DNA from: Thelephora terrestris
Lineage: Eukaryota > Basidiomycota > Agaricomycetes > Thelephorales > Thelephoraceae
Assembly: GCA_015956445.1 (NCBI GenBank)
Contig: WIUZ02000005.1
Location: 1,612,001-1,676,000, forward strand
Direction: 5' to 3'
DNA length: 64,000 bases
The notes below the pieces were generated by a model. The model was not told where the DNA came from and searched no databases. It worked only from the letters and a program-made list of their open reading frames with translations. The position numbers and the translations under genes are program-made. Shown here piece after piece: positions 22,815-35,010 of the stretch (the stretch's first letter is position 1; each line of letters begins with the position of its first letter).

Positions 22815-25800
22815 ATGGCGGACGATCCAAAACAACTCCCCGCTGGTGCTCGCAAGCGTTTGCCTATGCGCAGAGTCTTTGTCGTCGCAAACCCCAACGA
22901 AGAAGCTGCCGACGCATCCACCCCGCCTTTCTATCCTCTCCCTTCCATCCCGAGCACTTCCTTTCACCATCCAGACAAGCCAACGCCCAGTCCGCCACAA
23001 CCCAGTCCCATTAACACCGAAAATCTCAAGCAGAAGTTTCAGCCACGTTATAATCCCTCAGATCGCACCCATTCTTCTCCATCCACCCCTACAAGCTCTC
23101 CCGCACTCGAGTCCACCCCCCCACCAAGTACACCCGGTCAAAAGAATATTCCTGCGATTGACCTCGCTCACGGCAGCGACCGCGATAACTCTCAGCACTC
23201 CCTTATCTCGCGTACTGACAATTTTGTCAAGAAAATCACCGCTCCATTCAGCCATGTTCGACGGAAATCTAGTGGTACCAACGTCCCACAGACAACTGGA
23301 TGCGTGCGCACTGCTTGCTTCGATCTTCCTGTGTAATTCACCTGACGTTTGAGTGTTTAGTCCCCCATCCACCGCAATCAGACCCCTCCCCAAACTCAGA
23401 AATCTAACCCATGCTTGAGCGAGACCCGGGTCTTCGTGACTGCCGATTCGGGTATCTTCAAGGTGGTTGATATCACAGGAGCTAGAGATGCTGCGTTCAT
23501 TCGGGAGCGCATCTTTGCTGACGTGCGTGTACAGTATTTGTGTTGCCGAGACATCCAAGAGACTGATTCCTGGATTGATCGAAAGATGCAAATATCCGAC
23601 GAAAACCAGGCTCACTTTTCCATCTACCGTACGGAAGTAGGGTCATACGCCATAGGAGATGCACTTGCCGACGAACGCCTGTTCGAACTCTGTCGGGATC
23701 AAGGAGATTCTTACGCTTCGCTCAAGTTCATGGTCTCCCATACCTCTGCGACCGTCCATGAGTCACCACATGATTCTTCCTACAGTCAGAAGTTCTACAC
23801 CATTCCGCCTCCCGTTGTCGTCCCCCGGAGCAATGACGTATACTCTCCAGTACGTTCGCAGAACCGCTGTGGCTCTCCCCCTAGAAGTTTGTCTTCCGCC
23901 AGTGAACGACTGCCTCAAGAGAGCGGAGGGGGCTATGATGCTTCGGTTTCTGACGACAACGCTGACGCTCCTGAGAGGGATCCCAACCGAACTACGATAA
24001 AGCCCGGTTCTTTCAACCCCACGCAAAGATTCTGTCCGCCATTTGTGCAACCACAGTCTCCCTCGACTGTCGTAGAGAGAGGTCGTACTGAGACCGCTCC
24101 CCTCCGTATCGAAAAGTATCACCCGTCGTCGCACCCTCCACAGCCGCTCTCACCCGGAAGCTCGAGATTTCCGTTCATGGAGGTGGAGGACAACTACACG
24201 TTGCCTATACGCCGCACTCCGCAGACTGCTTTCTCCGATGCAGCTCTAGAACGCGAGCGAGCGCTCGAGGATTCCGAGGCCAGGTTTGAGTTCGCGGAGC
24301 AGCAGCGGAAGGTTCAGGCTCAACAACAGGGGACTGGGGAAAAGGAGAAGCAACGGACCCGCGAGCGCGAACGCGAAAGAGACACTCAGAGGAGGCAGCA
24401 ACCCAAGAGCCGAGGCACGGGAAACGAGCATTGGACGGTTGTTCCATCAGACATACCGTCCAGCGATTACAGGAAGGAACGGCCTAACGCGCACGATGGC
24501 CCTCGCTCACCCCCGTCTCGTCGTGGCGATTATCTGTCGCGGAACACGCCGAGTGAAGGCAGAAGTTCTAGGCGAACGGTTGGCACACCTGTGCCTAACA
24601 ACTGGGCGGTGTCTTGGATTGTTCCCGGTGGAAAAACAGAGTCGAAGGTATCCCCGACGTCACCATCCCTTACCTATCGCGGTAACCGGAGCATGGGAGA
24701 CTTGCGCGGAGCGGCGAAACATCCAACGCCGCTACAACCCGGCAAGCGCGGACCTCCTCCACCACTACCCGTGACGCGGCCAGCAACATCCAGCACCACT
24801 CAAGAACTTTTTGAGTTTAACGGTGTGCAACCCGTCCACCGACCACTTGATTCTCGCAACAACACCATCTCGCCTGTCTCCTCCACCACGCGACCTCTGC
24901 CTGTGGCTGGAAACTCGACGACGTCAAGCACTTCCATCGCTGGTTCACTTGGCCTGATCTCCCCGTCCCATGAGCCATGTCCCAGGCCACGTTCCGCTCT
25001 GGGTAACACTGGTACATCCCCACAGACGTCTACTCGGGTCCAGTCGCTAACGAGTCAAACAGAACCGAACAACCAGACTCGCGCCCCTCCACCGATACTC
25101 TCCCCACACAGTTATAGAAACAATCAAGAGACGGGGTTCAAGACTATCATCCCGAAGATCGTTCCTCCCACCCCTTCCCCTGATGATCGTACCACGGAGA
25201 CCGGAAGCAATGTTCTGCGTGAACCTCCAAGCCCTGCGACGCCTTCCAGCTCACGTTACAGTGCTTCATCAGAGCATTCGCCTGGGGGCGTTGCAAGCCC
25301 TGTGGATGGAGGCTCCGCCGAGTCGACCTTGAAGGGTCAACATAGGTACCCATGGATGGGCGACTTCCCAGGCCTTTCTATTACGACTCAGGTCCTGCCA
25401 GAGTCCACCGTGATGCCTTCGAGAAAGGAGAGGCCCGATATCAAGCCCCTTCCCCAGCGACCAACACAGGCCCCCGTTCATCAAGCCCACCCATTTGCAA
25501 CTCCACCTCCTTTACCATTACCACCGTATCCCATCCCTCCGTCCGATGTTCCCTCGATTACAACCCCGACCACGACTGCTCCCCACAGTCAGCTGTCCCT
25601 GCCAAAGCCCTCTCCTCAACCTCCTACAACCACCCCCCTTCCAGCGCCCGGCCCACTGAAGTTGATTCCGTCCGATGATGATTCAGATAGCGGGAGTGGA
25701 ACACTATGGGCGATCAGCGATAATACTGGCAGTACGATTGAATCGTGGAAGACTACTCCTCAATCGGATCGCAGGAAGAGTTTAACGCCGTTGGTTGTGG

Positions 25801-27407
25801 ATCCAGGGGTACCTCAAGTTTACCCGCAGAAATCATCTGTCTCTGTACCATTACCACAAGTCCCCCAGGTTTCGCCGCCCCAGTACCCCCCTGTGACAAG
25901 AAGACCACCAAAGCCGCCGACAAAGCCTCTGAGCCCGTTCGGCATCCATCTAGGCAACCGGGCCAGTGTTTTTGATGAGGATTTCCGGCCACCGGCTGAG
26001 GAAATGTACGAACGTCTCGGAGACTTCTTCCCTGGTCATGACTTGGATGAGCCTGTGATCGAAGCCAGTTCCGGTGGAACATCACCAACGTCTGCAGAGG
26101 CTGCCCAACCATTCCCCATTCCGGACAGACGAAAGCACAAGAAGTCTATCCGTGTCGTCGCCAATGAGCACAAACGGAGGCTAGACCGCACTTCGAGGAT
26201 TACCTCAGCGAACAACGCAAACATGCTCAGGAAGCGGAGCACTAAACTTTGGGGGGGTAAGATGGAGGAAGTCACTGCCGAGCAATACAAGAACTCGCCT
26301 TCGGCTCTTTCGACGCCAGCAGAGTCTCCTTCGGAACCCAAACGTGCGTGTCGTCAAGGATATCCCAAGACATACAAACTAATAATTATACGACAGCGAT
26401 CTTCAGGTGGGTTCGAGGAGAACTCATCGGCAAGGGCACATACGGCAAGGTTTATGTTGCGTTGAACGCCACCACTGGCGAAATGATTGCTGTCAAACAA
26501 GTTGAGATCCCGAGGACAGAGAGTGACAGGAATGATAGCCGTCAGGTGACAGTCGTAGAGGCGTTGAAGTCGGAAAGCGAAACGCTGAAAGATTTGGACC
26601 ACCCAAACGTCGTTCAGTACCTCGGATTCGAGGAGACACCGAGATACCTCAGCATGTTGGTTTAATCCCTGATTGTCATCGCGGTTTCACTGACAGACGG
26701 CTCCTAGCTTCCTCGAATATGTTCCGGGTGGTTCGATTGCCAGTATCTTGAGAAAGCAGGGCCGGTTTAGTGAAAACGTGACGAAGTCATTCACTTCCCA
26801 AATCCTTGACGGTCTGGACTACCTCCACTCCAAGGGAATAATCCACCGAGTAATTCGTTTTGCTTGTATCTACCGTATTACGCTGACGTGACGATCATGC
26901 CAGGACTTAAAGGCGGATAACATTCTCGTCGAAGAGTTTGGCCATTGCAAGATTACGGATTTCGGTATCTCCAAACGGACGGACGACATAAACATGAATG
27001 GGGCCTATACATCAATGCAGGGGTCAGTTTTTTGGATGGCACCGGAGGTCGTCAATGGGCAAAAGAATGGGTACAATTCCAAGATCGACATCTGGAGCGT
27101 TGGTTGTGTGATGTTCGAGATGTGGACAGGGGAGCGGCCATGGAGTGGTCAAGAAGCCATCAAAGTTCTCTTCCAGGTGCCTATTCACCTGTACTCTATG
27201 GGTCGCCGTAACTTACCCCTTTTCCAGCTCTACCAGTCGAAACTCGGTCCTCCATTACCAATGAATGTTCCTCTATCTCCTGAGGCAGACGACCTTCGCA
27301 AACGTTGCTTCGCTATGAATCCTGACGATCGGCCAACCGCTGGAGAGCTGAAGAAGCATCCGTACCTCAAACTCCCGCCTGGTTGGGAATTCACTGGCTA
27401 CTCATGA
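22815..27407 (+). CDS. BCK1: BCK1-type MAP kinase kinase kinase
   Basis: This is the MAPKKK of the cell-wall integrity cascade downstream of protein kinase C. The predicted protein is about 1,400 residues. It begins MADDPKQLPAGARKRLPMRR. A first exon rich in Pro/Ser leads into a folded block with a ubiquitin/RA-like look (VFVTADSG.FKVVDITGA, RERIFADV, FSIYRTEVGSYAIGDAL, KFMVSH). A long Pro/Ser/Thr-rich region follows, including an Arg/Glu repeat (RERERERD). The kinase domain is at the C-terminus: GELIGKGTYGKVY, the catalytic Lys in AVKQVE, LDHPNVVQYLG, GIIHRDLKADN (split by an intron), DFGISK, SVFWMAPEVV, DIWSVGCVMFEM, ending LPPGWEFTGYS. All catalytic residues are present. The boundary of exon 1 near 23270-23340 is not certain. 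Confidence 0.92.
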
Positions 27408-27828
27408 AGCCGTCGGACATTGGACACTGTGTAGTCATCCTCACGTTCTCCTGGTCTTTATCTCAGTTTTCCTGCTGCTCATCTTTCTAGTCCTGCATAA
27501 TTTCCTATTTCTCTCCCACACCGTTTCATCTGACCCCAGCACCCTCGTTCCTTTCAATACGCACACACACGCATTGTGATGTTTGTCCCTTTTCTCGTAT
27601 GGATCCGATCTCCACGCATTTGTCCATTTTTGCCACGCACGCATTCTCTCAGTCAAGTTCTTTTTAGTGAACATCTGCCGTCTTCTCGCACTTGTGTACC
27701 GTTGTAGTCGCTTTTTAATGGACCCGCCTTGATGGTGCTTGCTTTACTCGAATTTGGAGCTCAACCTCGACCCTCTAAGGGGGGAAATGGATTCTAATTG
27801 CAGAATTAGCAGTAGTAATACTTGGCGA
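27408..27828. other. BCK1-mS35 convergent spacer
   Basis: This is the 3' untranslated space of two tail-to-tail genes. It is T/C-rich with no coding potential of note. Nothing else is seen. Confidence 0.4.
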
Positions 27829-28725
27829 CTAAGGTATTGCGACAGAGGTTTGCGGTGTTGGATTCGGTAGCCACTCTTGGGGGAAGTCGCGAATAGTGAC
27901 CCGTTTCCCTGGGCGAATGCGAAGGTGTTGGCCCTTCTTTGATTTTCGAGCTTTTGAAGAAATGTGCCGGGTGTCCGTTGGGATATCTGACAGGGTACCA
28001 GCAGATTTCTGTCCAAGCAGGCGGGTTTTAGACTCCTCTCAGAAACAAGAGATAAACGCAGGTATACGTTAGCTTCTTCAATGAGTCTATCCAGGGCGTC
28101 GCTTGCCCACTTGAGGTTCATGGCCGGTCTTGGGAAATCCTCACAGGAAATCTTTACGTAGCCGTGCTCTCCTCCCGGTGCATCACTTCCAATGCCAGAA
28201 TCTCGTGGCGGGGTAGGCGTCCATCGGCTTCCGGCGATAAGTTTGAGGCTATGTCTCGCTGAATCATCTTTGAGAGGGAGGTGTGCGACGGGAACGACGA
28301 TCACGCGTTTAAGTGTTGCTGGGTGCTCTTCGCCTCCGTAAGATATCGAGCGAACGACGACTGGGGTTTTGGGTGTAGGCGGAACGAAAGGTTTCCTGAA
28401 AGCTGACCGTGCGGGTCCGAGTAAAACCAAGGGGTTTCTAAAGGTGACGGTATTTGATAGGCTCACCGACGAGTTTTGGTATTTCGTGCTCGATCAAGCG
28501 CATGTGGTAGAGCAGTTGCCGGTGTTGCCTGAGCATTAGGTGACCGGCTACCGTCGTGTCGTCTTCTGTTTGGGGGGGTTCTAGGTCCATGAGGTTGAAT
28601 GGGACCTGACGAGCCCTCGCGGTCTCCTTGCTATCCCTACGCGCCATGAAGACGCTGGATGAGTGGAATGAACGCCTCGTCGTGGTGACCAGAGGGGACC
28701 GACACCGTAGGGCAGCGGAGGCCAT
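27829..28725 (-). CDS. RSM24: mitochondrial small ribosomal subunit protein mS35 (RSM24)
   Basis: This is a component of the mitochondrial 37S ribosomal subunit. The presequence is typical (MASAALRCRSPLVTTTRRSF, then HSSSVFMARR). After PFNLMDLEPPQTEDDTTVAGHL the family core reads KTPVVVRSISYGGEEHPA, KLIAGSRW, GYVKISCEDFPRPAMNLKW and DALDRLIEEAN. A short intron follows. The last exon gives SDIPTDTRHI, KSKKGQ, and RVTIRDFPQEWLPN, ending AIP and TAG. About 260 residues. The SCEDFP...NLKW signature is diagnostic for the family. It is divergent from the CXXC zinc protein gene. Confidence 0.9.
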
Positions 28726-28902
28726 GGCGCGTTAAATGGGTATGTAACCTAGAAATGAGCGGGTCAAGGGGTTGAGGTGGAGGGGCCGGAATTCGGAAAG
28801 TCACGTCGGGTCACGCGCCTCCGGAGATCATCCATATCGATCATCCTCACAATAGCCACAATCTTGTCTCGCGTGTGGCCTTATCCTTTGAGGTGATCCA
28901 AC

Positions 28903-29638
28903 ATGGTCGTGAGTGTTTGTGGCCCCGATTCTCAGCCTGGGTCAAAAGCTTAGGACTGATCTCTTAGAGACTAATGCTAAAAATCAAAGCAGAGCTCGAG
29001 AACGTTACGGATCTTGAACCCGCCACAGAAGATTTCGAATACTTCTTCCAGGTTCCCATCCTCCCTGCGGCACCGCCATGGATCCGACTGACGCCTTGCA
29101 CCTCCCTAGGTCAAGTGTACGCAATGCAACGAAATTCACCCGAAGCTGATCAGCATCAACCGCCAAGAAGAATATGAGGTTTCCGGTGGCAAAGGCGGAA
29201 CGGCCAACTTCGTGTGGAAATGCGGTATTTGCAAACGCGAAGCGAACGCCAAGTTTGAACCCGCTTTTCAAACGAAACCATACTCGTCGGAGAACGGGCA
29301 GCTGCAGCCGTTCCTGACCCTGGATTGCAGAAACCTGGAGTTCGTCGGTTTCGATCCGACAAAGGTGCGTCGTGTGTCGTCGCATTAATGGGAGTGGGAC
29401 TCTGCGTGGAATGTTCTGAATTTCCGATCACAGGGCACATGGAAGTGCGTTGGTGTTGAGTCGGGGACTGTGTTTGATGATGTTGAACTGACCGAGGGCG
29501 AATGGATAGACTACGACGAAAAGGTTAGCCGCTTACCATCCAGACTCTTCCCTTGAGAAGGCGGCTGGTTGACGGTGTTTGCAGGCGGCGCTACCAGTGG
29601 GTGTCTCCGAGGTGAAGTGCGAGTGGTCCAGGGCATGA
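28903..29638 (+). CDS. CXXC zinc-binding protein (UPF0587/DUF866, CZIB family)
   Basis: A small conserved eukaryotic protein with one zinc site; its cellular role is poorly known. The first exon encodes only Met-Val before a GTGAGT donor. The protein continues LKIKAELENVTDLEP and then holds the two zinc knuckles CTQC and CGIC. Between them lies the conserved GGKGGTANFVWKC. The C-terminal half has LTLDCRNLEFVGFDP, GTWKCVGVESGTVF, FDDVELTEGEWIDYDEK and the end VKCEWSRA. Five exons, about 165 residues, full length for the family. Confidence 0.92.
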
Positions 29639-29763
29639 GTTAACTATAGAAGCACAGATGAGGCCAGGGTACAAGTAATAGTCGTACAATATAGTGATAA
29701 ATGGTATACAACCGCACTCGGTGAATCATTACCAGCGCTAGTAGGCAAAGTCCTTGACAATGG

Positions 29764-31940
29764 TCAACTTCGGTGACGCTTTCCGTATAATACCTCTCGT
29801 TTCCACTTGTGGAGGCTGTCTTCCTCATCCGGATCGAGGATCGAGGCGGATTTCTCGCCAATCTTTTGTACGACATCCTTACCTTTCTGAATCATCGAGG
29901 CTTCTTCCTTCTTGGCCTTTTTCAAGTGTGCGACTCCCCAAAGGGCAGCCTCTGCCTTGCCGTACTTGACCTTGTGCATATCGACGCCCCGTTCTTTCAA
30001 GGCGTTGTAGAAATAGTGAAAATGCTACAACGGCAAAATTCGTTGAGTTGGGCACGACGTTCACCAGCTCAAGCTATGACTAACATCGACAGATGTTCTG
30101 AGAAGGAAAATCAGTATTGATAGGCGCACACGGCCCCCAAAGTGGGAGCTCACCTGTAATGGCCGGAGAGGGGGGATAGGGTGTGGATCACTCCCTGTTT
30201 GACACTGATCAGACCGGCTGAGCTGACCAGTCCGCCACTCAGGAAGGAGGAGTGCTGGAATGTACCCGGGTCTAGCACCATCGTAAGAAGGCGTTCGAGT
30301 GGTTTTCGGCTGTGACCCACCTTTTATTCCAACAAAGAGATTGACTTGACGTCGTTAGCATTTCTAACGGAATTGCGGTGGGGTTTTCTCACAGTTTTGA
30401 TCCTTTGGAGGGGTAACCATTAACGCTCAAAGGATGTTGTGACATATCCACCCACCGAAACGTATATCCAGGTGTTTCTCTTGACAGTCCTCTTTAGCAG
30501 TTTGTTCATCAGGCCCTTGAGGGTGAAATTTCTCTTGACTGCCCTCTGTATCCAGTTACTTGACTGGGGGTCAGAGGTATAGTGTTCGACTGCGGTCTCA
30601 AGGCTGTCTTCAGATTCATCGGAAGTCACGCTCACGGACGATGGAGAGCCAGAGGAGCCGAAACTCGTTCTCGGCCGCAGATCTGGTCGGTCGGGATGTT
30701 CTTCACGAACGATCCCTCGGCCATGACCAGCATCCTTCCAGTGTCCCGCGGAAGTGTCGACCAGTTGGCCAGTCCTCTCCCAGCGGAGCTTTCCGTCAGC
30801 GTCCACCTTGATGAGATAATTTAGCCCTACTCAGGCCTGTGAGGGTGCATACCACCTTGGCCTGGTAAATTGAACCTACGCTGTTGAGGGGAGAGATATC
30901 TGTTGTGGCAGCTACGTCGGAATAGTCTATGAAGAACTGGGTCGGATCTCACTCACATAATTCTCTGGAGATCAAGCAATGTGCTTGTCGTTATAACGTT
31001 TTGAGCGGGAATAAACCGGAACCGTACCTCTTTCTCAAGCTGATCCCGTGGACATTCTGGGAGCGACAAGTGTTTTCCGACTCCGCGATCGAGCCTGGAA
31101 TGGGAAGTGTCAATCGTCGCTGCACGGATGCCGGCAAATGTAAACAAGCGGCACCATCGAAAGAAATTTTCGGACGTGTCCTCAGCCTGCCAGCGTCGGT
31201 GATAGTACTGCCGTGAGAAGCGGGACGGGGATCAGTCGCGCGCCGTCCCTGAATTGCATCAGCGGGCAAACCTTGACTACAAGGTTTGCGTGAGTGTCCA
31301 GCAGCCATACACTTTACGGGATGCACTCAACGGTTGGAGCCATAACGGTGTTTCCTATCAACGACATTCAGCGTTCCGCGCAGTAATATTCGAAGGAAAC
31401 GATAGAGACCCATCGATCAGTTCCAGCCAGTGCTGGGTTTCCAGTTGCTTTCTGATTGCACCTTCCCCGTCCAGGACGCCAGTGTGCTGGAATGGCCTGT
31501 TGCCGTCGTGCAGACGGGTGGCGAGGAACGTGGCCCTCCTCCATCTCGACCTTGCATCGTTTCTACCGGCGTCTGCTTCATCCCTTCTTAGCTAGAGTTT
31601 GTTTTTTGTTTATCAGTTTGATGGAGAATATAGAATCTGAAGGACGCCCTACCCGCAGCCTGGCGTGCAGGGAGATATCGAGCCATCGCGAGTCAGGGCT
31701 GAGGAATTTTCTCCTTGTCTTCCGCCTCCACGCCCTCTGGATTCGAATTGCCGCCCTTTCCCGTATTTCTGCATCTTGTGGATTCACCCCATCGAGGGTG
31801 TCTTGACGTCGTTTTAAGTGAGCCTTTGTCTTGAGCTTTATCGCGAGGGATGTCATGGAGCTGACTGCGCTATTGCTTCCGACGCTTCGACGGTGATCTG
31901 ATGGGTTGATGATCCCAAGTCCGACTGCCGCTTGTCTCAT
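29764..31940 (-). CDS. fungal IQ-motif (calmodulin-binding) protein
   Basis: This matches a fungal family with one N-terminal IQ motif and a conserved C-terminal domain; the function is unknown, and calmodulin binding is inferred. The ATG at 31940 opens MRQAAVGLGIINPSD. The IQ motif is RERAAIRIQRAWRRKTRRKF. A family block follows (GVGKHLSLPECPRDQLEKE, then DADGKLRWERTGQLVDTSAG). Next is a Ser-rich insert, an NTWIYVS segment, a block with GTFQHSSFLSGGLVSSAGL, and the terminal part GVDMHKVKYGKAEAALWGVAHLKK ending GKRHRS. The middle exons are short and were joined by homology only. It is divergent from the acidic orphan. Confidence 0.75.
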
Positions 31941-32191
31941 TAGCGGTTAGGCAAACAAAGCCACCGTTCGTGCAGAAACGGCCACCTCTTTCTCTTTGGC
32001 CGGCCAGTTTTGAATGCTACTGGCACCATCTGCCATCTTCTCCAGAACAAATTGTGACTCGAGCAACCCCCACCCTCATTAAAAACCTTCGTGAGTCGTC
32101 CTTGTTGGAATTGACACCACTCCCACCAGCTCATCACTCTTTCTTCCAGAAAACAGTCCAGTGCTCCGCCTAAATCATCCCCTATTCTAAA

Positions 32192-32671
32192 ATGCGTCTC
32201 GTCGAGTCTTCGGATGCCCGGTTGGCGTTGATAAACTCCCTCGCTCGCACTCGCAATCAAAAATTGGCAAACGCCGCTGGCGCCTTGCGAAAATCTCAAC
32301 GGAAGAGAAAGACCACCAGAAGACAGTCGCCTCAACTCGACCCAGATTCCGTCGACCACAACCGCCCACCAGTTGGCTGGCGGGTTTTCATGAAGGATCA
32401 TATTTTCTGGTCGGAGGAAAGAACGGTCAGGTCTTCTGATGATTGGCTGTCCCGCCGGCAAGTTCTCGGGATCCGAGAGTCGTCACCCACACCATCACTC
32501 ATCGACGATCTCTCCGAGTGTTCATCATGCTGCGAGTCTGATTCGCTCGCAGACCCAAACTTGATGACCCCACCCCTCCTGCCGGAGCCAGAGCCAGAAC
32601 CTGTACTTGTTAAGGAGGAGGAAGACAAACTGTTCGATATGTATATTAACATGGACCTGTGTGCCTCGTAA
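32192..32671 (+). CDS. small charged protein of unknown function
   Basis: A single uninterrupted frame of 159 residues, with an ATG start and a TAA stop. It starts MRLVESSDARLALINSLART, is basic at first (KSQRKRKTTRR), has a Trp-rich middle (WRVFMKDHIFWSEERTVRSSDDW), and becomes acidic with Ser and Pro at the end (DDLSECSSCCESDS, LLPEPEPEP). I recognise no domain. Codon use and the orderly composition shift argue for a real gene. It lies between the IQ gene (divergent) and CDC3 (same strand). Confidence 0.6.
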   Translation: MRLVESSDARLALINSLARTRNQKLANAAGALRKSQRKRKTTRRQSPQLDPDSVDHNRPPVGWRVFMKDHIFWSEERTVRSSDDWLSRRQVLGIRESSPTPSLIDDLSECSSCCESDSLADPNLMTPPLLPEPEPEPVLVKEEEDKLFDMYINMDLCAS

Positions 32672-32957
32672 CTTCTTGCGTCCCATCTTCTTCTCCTTTT
32701 TATCGCCTATGTTTGCACCCCCGCTCTGTTAGTATCGTATCATATACCCGTCGTAGCTAGCTATCGAATATTTTTAGGTATTTTATTAGAATAATGAAAA
32801 CCTCTGCAGTTGTTGTCTCAGCCACTAGATGCAAACAAACCCAAACAACTGGGTCTTCGCTGTCGCTTGAACTGGACAACAACCCGCGACGCACTTAGTC
32901 CTTTCGTTTCTCTCGCGTCCTCCGTCGTTCATCTCCTCCCCCCCGTTCCTCTGAAAG

Positions 32958-34618
32958 ATGTCTGACTATTCCAGCCGCAACGGCGACGCCCTCTCTCAAA
33001 ATGGCTATGCTAGCCCATCCAACCCTTCCCTCATCGCTTCCCCGAACAATGCCGCGTCTCCAGTGATTCGCAAGAAACTTATGGGTTTCGTCGGTTTCTC
33101 CAACCTTCCAAACCAAGTTCACAGGAAGAGCGTAAGGAAGGGCTTCCAGTTCACTGCCATGGTCGTCGGTAAGTCGTCTCTATCATCCTGCCGCAATGTT
33201 AGAAAAGCGTCGTGACGTTTTCGCTTTTGACGTTTCAAGGTGAATCCGGTCTCGGAAAATCGACGCTTATTAACACCCTCTTCAACACTGGACTTTACCA
33301 ACCAAAGGAGCCCCTCCCACCCAGCGCCGAGAGGCCCAAGACCGTTGCCATTGAGAGCATCAGCGCGGGTTCGTCTTCCATTCAAGCTACGCGGGCCCGT
33401 CACTGAATTACACTGTAATAGACATTGAGGAGAATGGGGTTCGTCTCCTTTTAACCGTCGTTGATACCCCCGGTTTTGGCGATTTCGTGAACAACGATGA
33501 GAGGTTCGCGCTTTAATCCCCCCTCCTCCTAATGTCCCTCCTTCTGAGACATCCCTAGTTGGCGACCGATTGTCGAGGACATTGAGTCGCGATTCGACCA
33601 GTATATGGAGTACGAAAACAAGGTCAACCGTCAGAAACTCATTGACAACCGCGTCCATGCTTGCTTGTACTTCATTCAACCAACGGGCCACTCGTAAGTC
33701 TCCGCGTCACAGATTACGATTCGAGCGTACTGATCGTCCGCGAAGCCTTCGGCCCATTGATATTGAGTTCATGTCCCGTTTGCACACACGCGTCAACCTC
33801 ATTCCGGTGATCGCCAAGGCAGATACAATGACTGATGAGGAAATCGCCGACTTCAAGACCCGAGTTCGTTCGCCTCGTGTCCGCTTTGCGACCAGCATGC
33901 TGAGATTTTTTTGCAAGGTTCTCGCTGATATTGCCTGCCACAAGATTCACATCTTCCAGGCCCCTACTTACGAGAACGAGGATGAGGAGTCGCTGGCTGA
34001 GGCCGAGGAAATTGCCAGCAAGATTCCGTTCGCCGTTGTTGGCTCAGACAAGATTGTGACGACCCCAGACGGCCGTAAAGTCCGTGGTCGTGCCTATCCT
34101 TGGGGTGTTGTTGAGGTCGACAATGAGGAGCACTGCGACTTCGTCAAGCTCCGTCAGATGCTTATTCGCACGTACATGGAGGAGCTCCGGGAATATACTA
34201 ACGACGTCCTCTACGAGAATTGGCGAACGGAAAAGCTTCTGGGCATGGGCGTTGTTCAGGACCCCACAGTCTTCAAGGAAGTCAACCCCGCTGTCAGAAA
34301 TCATGAAGAGCGAGTCATGCACGAGGCCAAGCTTGCCAAGATGGAGGCGGAAATGAAGATGGTCTTCCAGCAAAAGGTCGCAGAGAAGGAGTCCAAGTTG
34401 AAGCAGTCAGAGGAAGAATTATATGCTCGCCACAAGGAGATGAAGGAGGCCCTCGACAAGCAGAGGGGTGATTTGGAAGAGAAGAGGAGGAGAATCGAGA
34501 GCGGCAGGCCGTTGACTCCGGAAGGCAAATCAAGCGTAAGTTTACACATTCTGTTCCACGAATCCTCGCTCACCAATTGCAGCAGACCGGAAGGAAGAAG
34601 GGTTTCCTTCGCACCTAA
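32958..34618 (+). CDS. CDC3: septin, CDC3 type
   Basis: This is a GTP-binding cytoskeletal protein of the septin filament, acting at septa and hyphal tips. The N-terminus is Ser/Asn-rich, then [23 protein letters not shown]. The P-loop GESGLGKST is split from VVG by the first intron. DTPGFGDF (G3) and AKAD (G4) follow, with the septin-unique element around [20 protein letters not shown] and [12 protein letters not shown]-like residues. A C-terminal coiled coil ([38 protein letters not shown]) matches the CDC3 group. A last intron joins GRKKGFLRT and TAA. The leader is pyrimidine-rich. Confidence 0.93.
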
Positions 34619-35010
34619 TCTGTTTGCCGTACAATGGATGTTCTTGGCTAGTATTTTATGCTCCCTCAGCGGCCGACCGGGTTTATTCTCTCTCCCTCTC
34701 GTTCCTTATTTAGTTTCATATATCGTACGTTTGTTTCTCTGTCGGCCCCAATCCCCCAAGCCACTCCTTTTCTTCGGATTTTTTCCTCCTTCGCTCTTCT
34801 CTATGGCTATTTTCTGTGACTCTTTCTAGTGGAGTGACGTTGTCGTAGTCGGCGGCCCGCCCCTTTTCTTACCCGTCCCTTAGCCTACCACTGATGCCAC
34901 CACAAACACACTTCGATACCAGACTCACGTGGTGACAAACAAACTTTGACGCCTGATCTCCAAAGCCGCTTGACTCAAGATCTCTCACTCTCTTCGAACG
35001 TAACGAAGAT
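34619..35010. other. CDC3-MTR10 spacer
   Basis: 3' untranslated region of CDC3 (T/C-rich) and promoter of the next gene. No further gene or clear site seen. Confidence 0.4.

Noticed and set aside
23337-23352. A 30-base intron in BCK1 with donor GTGTAA near 23337
   Set aside because: Too short for this genome's intron range; a donor further upstream (GTGCGC) is more likely.
22710-24447. Several antisense open frames over the BCK1 gene
   Set aside because: They mirror the Pro/Ser-rich coding strand and lack any domain.
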